Positions 4,817-7,993 of a stretch of 7,993 nucleotides of DNA are shown piece by piece; the stretch's first letter is position 1; the number at the start of each line of letters is the position of its first letter. The stretch lies in assembly GCA_016208525.1 (NCBI GenBank), contig JACQYJ010000051.1:3878-11870 (forward strand). The letters run 5' to 3'. The notes under the pieces are model-generated. The model was not told the origin of the DNA. It ran no database searches and saw only the letters and a program-made list of their open reading frames with translations. A program made the translations under genes and the position numbers. The DNA comes from Deltaproteobacteria bacterium (GTDB lineage Bacteria > Desulfobacterota > JAENJC01).

Positions 4817-6163
4817 CTAAAACCCCCTCACGTATTCTATATAACCGTCGTAATTCCTCTTCATCTCTTCGAGTGAGTCGCCGCCAAACTTGTCAATCAT
4901 GGCATTTGCAATCTCTATGGCAACCACTGCCTCACCTACAACGGAAGCTGCGGGGACCGCGCATATATCAGATCTTTCTATACTTGCCTCAAAAATCTCT
5001 TTAGTTTCAATATCAACAGACTTAAGAGGTTGATATAGTGTTGGTATCGGTTTCATTGCGGCCCTGATGACTATATCCCCGCCATTCGACATCCCGCCCT
5101 CTATACCACCGGCATGGTTGGTCTTCCTGTAAAATCCCCCTTTATCCCCCTTTTCCAAAGGGGGATATGATTTTCCCCTCTTCAGCAAAGAGGGGTCAGG
5201 GGAGATTTTATAAAATATCTCGTCGTGAACCTCAGAGCCGGGCCGTGTCGCCGCCTCAAAACCAAGTCCAAACTCTACCCCTTTGATAGCCTGGATGCTC
5301 ATAAGCGCCATTGCAAGTCTTGCATTGAGCTTTCTGTCCCACTGGACATGACTGCCGAGCCCGACTGGAACGCCGCTTACGACAATCTCAAATACCCCGC
5401 CGAGAGAATCTCCGCTGTTTCTGGCCTCGTCAATCCTTTGCTTTATGGCCTCTGTGGCTTCTGCATCAGGGCAACGGACATCGGAGCCTTCGGCCTTTTT
5501 ATAAAGTTCTTCAAGCGATGAGCAACGAGCAATGAGCGATGAGTAATATATCGAACTGGTGGGCAGTGCCCACCCTACCTTTGGTGGCTCTTTCTGACCA
5601 CTGGCCACTGACCACTGGCCACTGACGTTGCCAATCGCCGTCACCCAGCTATAAATCCTTATCCCGAACTCTTCAAGCAGCCTCTTCGCAACTGCACCTA
5701 CCGCAACCCTTGCAGCCGTCTCCCTTGCGCTCGACCTCTCTAGGATGTTCCTTATGTCTCTTTGGTTATACTTTATGGCGCCTGAAAGGTCAGCATGGCC
5801 AGGGCGTGGGCGGGTAACGTGCGAAAATTTACCCTCACCCGGCCTTTGGCCACCCTCTCCCAGTGGGAGAGGGGCTGGGGGTGAGGGAATCATAACGTGC
5901 TGCCAGTTCTCCCAATCTCTGTTTTCAATGAACAGGGCTACAGGCGAGCCAAGTGTCTTGCCAAACCTGATACCTGAAAGTATCTCTACGGTATCGGTCT
6001 CTATCTTCATCCTTCCGCCGCGGCCATACCCCATCTGTCGGCGGGCAAGCTCATTATTTATATACTCAGCTGTTATTTCAAGGTTAGCCGGAACACCCTC
6101 CATTAAAGCCGTGAGTCCTTTCCCGTGCGACTCACCAGCAGTCAGATATCTCAGATTGCTCAT
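4817..6163 (-). CDS. aroC: Chorismate synthase with three repeat-derived insertions
   Basis: AroC removes phosphate from EPSP to give chorismate, using reduced FMN; it is the last shikimate pathway step. Motifs seen: L-T-A-G-E-S-H-G at 7-14 (H13), R-P-G-H-A-D at 120-125 (H123), R-S-S-A-R-E-T-A-A-R-V-A-V-G-A-V-A at 143-159, A-L-M-S-I-Q-A-I-K-G-V-E at 286-297, N-H-A-G-G-I-E-G-G-M-S-N-G at 349-361 and the K-F-G-G-D-S C-terminal stretch. The protein has 448 residues, against about 360-390 usually. The surplus lies in three stretches unlike the family: residues ~93-113 (palindrome at 5832-5887), ~182-217 (two heptamer arrays and a palindrome) and ~319-342 (palindromes at 5130-5211). All fall between conserved blocks in loops of variable length, frame is kept and no catalytic motif is interrupted, so activity is likely. 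It starts 52 nt after pilQ. Confidence 0.95.
   Translation of the reverse strand: MSNLRYLTAGESHGKGLTALMEGVPANLEITAEYINNELARRQMGYGRGGRMKIETDTVEILSGIRFGKTLGSPVALFIENRDWENWQHVMIPSPPAPLPLGEGGQRPGEGKFSHVTRPRPGHADLSGAIKYNQRDIRNILERSSARETAARVAVGAVAKRLLEEFGIRIYSWVTAIGNVSGQWSVASGQKEPPKVGWALPTSSIYYSSLIARCSSLEELYKKAEGSDVRCPDAEATEAIKQRIDEARNSGDSLGGVFEIVVSGVPVGLGSHVQWDRKLNARLAMALMSIQAIKGVEFGLGFEAATRPGSEVHDEIFYKISPDPSLLKRGKSYPPLEKGDKGGFYRKTNHAGGIEGGMSNGGDIVIRAAMKPIPTLYQPLKSVDIETKEIFEASIERSDICAVPAASVVGEAVVAIEIANAMIDKFGGDSLEEMKRNYDGYIEYVRGF
5130..5211. repeat. Nested palindromic element inside aroC (third insertion)
   Basis: Two adjacent hairpins: ATCCCCCTTT (5144-5153) pairs perfectly with AAAGGGGGAT (5157-5166) around 3 nt, and CCCCTCTT (5175-5182) pairs with AAGAGGGG (5188-5195) around 5 nt. 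Outer ends TAAAATCCCCC and GGGGAGATTTTA are also nearly complementary, enclosing both. It encodes the K-I-S-P-D-P-S-L-L-K-R-G and P-P-L-E-K-G-D-K-G-G stretches of AroC. 'PPLEKGDKGGF' is a recurring repeat-derived peptide I recognise from many unrelated bacterial proteins. Confidence 0.85.
5515..5542. repeat. Heptanucleotide tandem array A inside aroC (4 units)
   Basis: Four 7-bp units on the plus strand: GCGATGA, GCAACGA, GCAATGA, GCGATGA. The coding strand (TCATCGC-like units) gives S-S-L-I-A-R-C-S-S-L at AroC residues 208-217. The units are more diverged than in the other arrays, suggesting greater age. Confidence 0.88.
5558..5574. repeat. Short perfect palindrome inside aroC insertion 2
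   Basis: GGTGGGCA (5558-5565) and TGCCCACC (5567-5574) form a perfect inverted repeat around one base. With its flank it encodes V-G-W-A-L-P-T at AroC residues 196-202, a peptide I recognise as recurring in unrelated proteins through the same repeat class. It sits between two heptamer arrays. Confidence 0.8.
5598..5625. repeat. Heptanucleotide tandem array C inside aroC (4 units)
   Basis: Four 7-bp units on the plus strand, alternating CCACTGG and CCACTGA, which also gives a perfect 14-bp period; five bases of a further unit lie at 5593-5597. The coding strand gives S-G-Q-W-S-V-A-S-G-Q at AroC residues 181-190. Near-identical units suggest recent amplification. Confidence 0.93.
5832..5887. 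repeat. REP-like palindromic element inside aroC (first insertion)
   Basis: A 56-bp imperfect palindrome: the left end CCCTCACCC matches the right end GGGGTGAGGG, and the centre CTCCCA-G-TGGGAG is perfect, flanked by ACCCTC and GAGGGG. An inner GGCC-TTT-GGCC hairpin sits asymmetrically in the left arm. It encodes P-S-P-P-A-P-L-P-L-G-E-G-G-Q-R-P-G-E-G between the AroC blocks ending W-Q-H-V-M-I and starting V-T-R-P-R-P-G-H. It is related to the element at 2567-2616. Confidence 0.9.
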
Positions 6164-6215
6164 CTTTATTTTTTTTCCAAATTGCCTGTTTATTTACCTG
6201 CTAAATGATTTATCG

Positions 6216-7993
6216 CTATATTGGTATATCACGAGCTATTTTAGGAGTAATGAATATCAACAGTTCCTGTTTAGTCTCGGATTTACTTTTCGATTTAAAG
6301 AGCCATCCAAGGATAGGTATCTTTCCAAGAAATGGCGTATAAAATTCTTTCTCCGACTTGTCAATCTCATATATACCGCCTATTACAGTAGTATCGCCAT
6401 CCTTGACAAGTATCTCCGTAATTGCCTCTTTCTTATCTATTGAAGGAGCGCCGCTGGCGCCTTTAAAGGTCAGGTCAGGCCGGTTCTTGGTCACCTTTAT
6501 CTTCATCATCAACCTGCCGTCGGCAGTCACGTGCGGCGTCACAGTCAGATTGAGGTTTGCATCAACGAAAGTCGTTTGAGTGCCTGAAGCAGACGTGGTC
6601 TCAAACGGTATAGATATGCCCTGCTGGATTGATGCCTCTTTATTGTCAAGTGTAATTATCTTAGGGCTTGAAACGACCTTTCCCCAACCCTGGCTCTCAA
6701 GCGCGCTCAACCGAAGGTCCAGGTTCAGGGTATTATTAATCGACCCGAAATTGATTCCCACTACGCCTCCAGCGCCAGAAGAGGCGCCTACACCGCCCGT
6801 TGCAGGAGGATTGAGGGCGAAGGACCCGCCTCCCCCGCCGGATACATTGTATGAATTAGGAAAGTAATAACCTGTCGGATTTCCATGCGCTGCATCGCCG
6901 GTATAACCTGAGCCCCACTGAACGCCGAGGTCTCTCGCAAAGTTTGTGTTTGCCGTCACGATCCTCGCCTCTATGATAACCTGCGGCGTAGGCGTATCCA
7001 GGTCCTTCACAAGCTTTTCCGCTTCGTCAACACTTTTCTGTATATCCTTCAGTATTATGGTGTTTGTCCTTTCATCAACGATGGTTGTGCCCCTCTCCGT
7101 CATAACGCTCTTCAATTTGGAAGAGATATCAGATGCCTTTGCATAGCTGACAGGTATAAGCTTGGTCACCATATCCTCAAGCTTTTCCATGGCCTTCTTT
7201 GAAGCCAGCTTTTCCTCTTCCTCCTTTTTCACAATCGCGGCAGGCAGCACCCTGATTACATTTCCCACCTTTTTCATCCCCAGGTTATTCGTCTCAAGCA
7301 ATATATCAAGAGCCTGATCCCATGGGACGTTTACAAGCCTGATAGTGACCTTCCCGGCCACAGCGTTATCAATGATCATGTTGAAGCCGCTGACCTCGGC
7401 AATGATCCTGAATATATTTTTTATGTCAGCATCCTTGAACTCCAGGGTGACCTTCTGTCCATTATAAACCTTTGCCATCTCCTCTGATGCGCCCTCTGCG
7501 GCAGTTTTCTTTCCGGCTTCCGCTTCCGTCTTCTCCTCCGCCTTTACCTCTTCCTCTGGTTTCACTTCGACAGCAGCCTCAGCAGGCTTGGCGCCGGCCT
7601 CAGCTGCCATCGCCTCTTCTTTCGGGGCCTCAGCCCTGGTCTCTGTCTTTACCTCTTCTTTAACCTCCTCAGCCGCAGGAGGAGCCACTTTAGTTTCTGG
7701 CTTTGCTTCTGCATCTGCTTCCGTCTCAGCCTTGACAATCGGCGCCCCGGCCTTTACCTCTTCCTCAACCGTTGCCTTCTCCTCTGCCATTTCCTCTATC
7801 TTCGGCGCCTCTTCCTTTGCTGCTGCTTTCTCGACTTTTGCTGCATCAGTTGCCGGCTTCTTTCCAAACAAAATTGATATCCTGTCATCTCCCTTTAAAA
7901 CCAAATAAGGCTCAATAGTACCCTTATAGTCAAATACAACCCTCACCTGCCCGTCATGCCGACCAAGCCTGGCGCCCTTGATGTGAGGTGAAA
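6216..7993 (-). CDS. pilQ: Type IV pilus secretin PilQ (5' end outside window)
   Basis: PilQ forms the outer-membrane pore through which type IV pili extend. The frame stays open to the window edge; 592 complete codons are visible. Numbering from the first visible codon: residues ~1-43 are the end of an AMIN domain (R-L-G-R-H-D-G-Q-V-R-V-V-F-D), which in PilQ binds peptidoglycan. Residues ~45-173 are a long Ala/Glu/Lys/Pro-rich linker (7473-7859). Residues ~175-250 are the STN domain (V-T-L-E-F-K-D-A-D-I-K-N-I-F). Residues ~275-335 form an N1/NolW-type domain. The secretin core runs from ~336 to the end, with V-I-I-E-A-R-I-V, V-S-S-P-K-I-I-T-L-D-N-K-E-A, T-V-I-G-G-I-Y, I-P-I-L-G-W-L-F and L-L-I-F-I-T-P-K-I. 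A Gly-rich insert lies near 384-410. A GTG at 7946 is not the true start because AMIN sequence continues upstream of it. pilQ followed by aroC is a common arrangement. Confidence 0.96.
   Translation of the reverse strand, partial: SPHIKGARLGRHDGQVRVVFDYKGTIEPYLVLKGDDRISILFGKKPATDAAKVEKAAAKEEAPKIEEMAEEKATVEEEVKAGAPIVKAETEADAEAKPETKVAPPAAEEVKEEVKTETRAEAPKEEAMAAEAGAKPAEAAVEVKPEEEVKAEEKTEAEAGKKTAAEGASEEMAKVYNGQKVTLEFKDADIKNIFRIIAEVSGFNMIIDNAVAGKVTIRLVNVPWDQALDILLETNNLGMKKVGNVIRVLPAAIVKKEEEEKLASKKAMEKLEDMVTKLIPVSYAKASDISSKLKSVMTERGTTIVDERTNTIILKDIQKSVDEAEKLVKDLDTPTPQVIIEARIVTANTNFARDLGVQWGSGYTGDAAHGNPTGYYFPNSYNVSGGGGGSFALNPPATGGVGASSGAGGVVGINFGSINNTLNLDLRLSALESQGWGKVVSSPKIITLDNKEASIQQGISIPFETTSASGTQTTFVDANLNLTVTPHVTADGRLMMKIKVTKNRPDLTFKGASGAPSIDKKEAITEILVKDGDTTVIGGIYEIDKSEKEFYTPFLGKIPILGWLFKSKSKSETKQELLIFITPKIARDIPI
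7473..7859 (-). other. Low-complexity Ala/Glu/Lys/Pro linker in PilQ
   Basis: About 129 codons are dominated by Ala, Glu, Lys, Pro and Val, with imperfect repeats of E-E-V-K-A-E-like units. The segment separates the AMIN and STN domains and is probably a disordered periplasmic spacer. The plus-strand open frames across it are compositional artefacts. Confidence 0.8.

Noticed and set aside
5144..5195. Rho-independent terminators formed by the strong hairpins in aroC
   Set aside because: They lie inside an intact reading frame and no run of T follows either hairpin on the transcribed strand.
3491..5625. CRISPR array
   Set aside because: Repeats are 7 bp, contiguous and without spacers, and there are no cas genes.
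5745..6443. 232-codon plus-strand open frame opposite aroC and the pilQ end
   Set aside because: It lies antisense to two well-recognised genes, has no family resemblance, and its composition follows the opposite strand. The other plus-strand frames are rejected for the same reason.
7588..7908. Ala/Ser-rich plus-strand open frame across the PilQ linker
   Set aside because: It is the reverse reading of a low-complexity Ala/Glu/Lys coding segment; no domain or start signal.
7944..7993. pilQ start at the GTG near 7946
   Set aside because: The frame continues upstream with AMIN-domain residues (R-L-G-R-H-D-G-Q), so the gene extends beyond the window.

Overview
The window reads as one unidirectional block. 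Every gene I can support lies on the minus strand, so transcription runs from high to low coordinates. Gene content and order suggest a Gram-negative, diderm bacterium of the Nitrospirota or former Deltaproteobacteria kind: a type IV pilus secretin gene (pilQ) followed by aroC-aroK-aroB, a Gram-positive/Geobacter-like chorismate synthase, a type I 3-dehydroquinate dehydratase and a lipoprotein with a lipobox. This placement is inference from family resemblance; no taxonomic marker is present.

Layout in transcription order: pilQ (7993-6216, 5' end outside the window); aroC (6163-4817), enlarged by three repeat-derived insertions; a damaged aroK (4758-4426) lacking both its normal start and its last third; a 5'-truncated GxxExxY-family gene (4454-4185) overlapping the broken aroK end; aroB (4148-3060); an MntA nucleotidyltransferase (3060-2569) and HepT HEPN toxin (2558-2106); aroD (2109-1387); a small exported, membrane-anchored coiled-coil protein (1350-916); a Uma2-family PD-(D/E)XK nuclease (884-333); and the start of a lipoprotein gene (262-1). 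Spacing is tight from aroB to aroD: 1-nt overlap aroB/mntA, 10-nt gap mntA/hepT, 4-nt ATGA overlap hepT/aroD. The toxin-antitoxin pair therefore sits inside the shikimate operon.

Functionally, AroB (DAHP to 3-dehydroquinate), AroD (3-dehydroquinate to 3-dehydroshikimate), AroK (shikimate to shikimate-3-phosphate) and AroC (EPSP to chorismate) are four of the seven pathway steps. AroK looks inactive here, so an intact shikimate kinase must exist elsewhere if the organism makes its own aromatics.

The most striking feature is the density of short repeats inside coding sequence. Four separate tandem arrays, each with a different unit but all with a period of exactly 7 bp, lie in aroB, aroC (two) and the aroC/aroK junction. 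All four are in the one orientation whose coding strand has no stop codon in any frame. Palindromic elements lie in aroC (three) and at the mntA/hepT boundary, where the element supplies mntA's stop codon and hepT's ribosome binding site. The aro genes appear to have been repeatedly invaded by small repeats, tolerated where they fell in surface loops and destructive at aroK. No tRNA, rRNA, CRISPR array, transposase or convincing terminator was seen.
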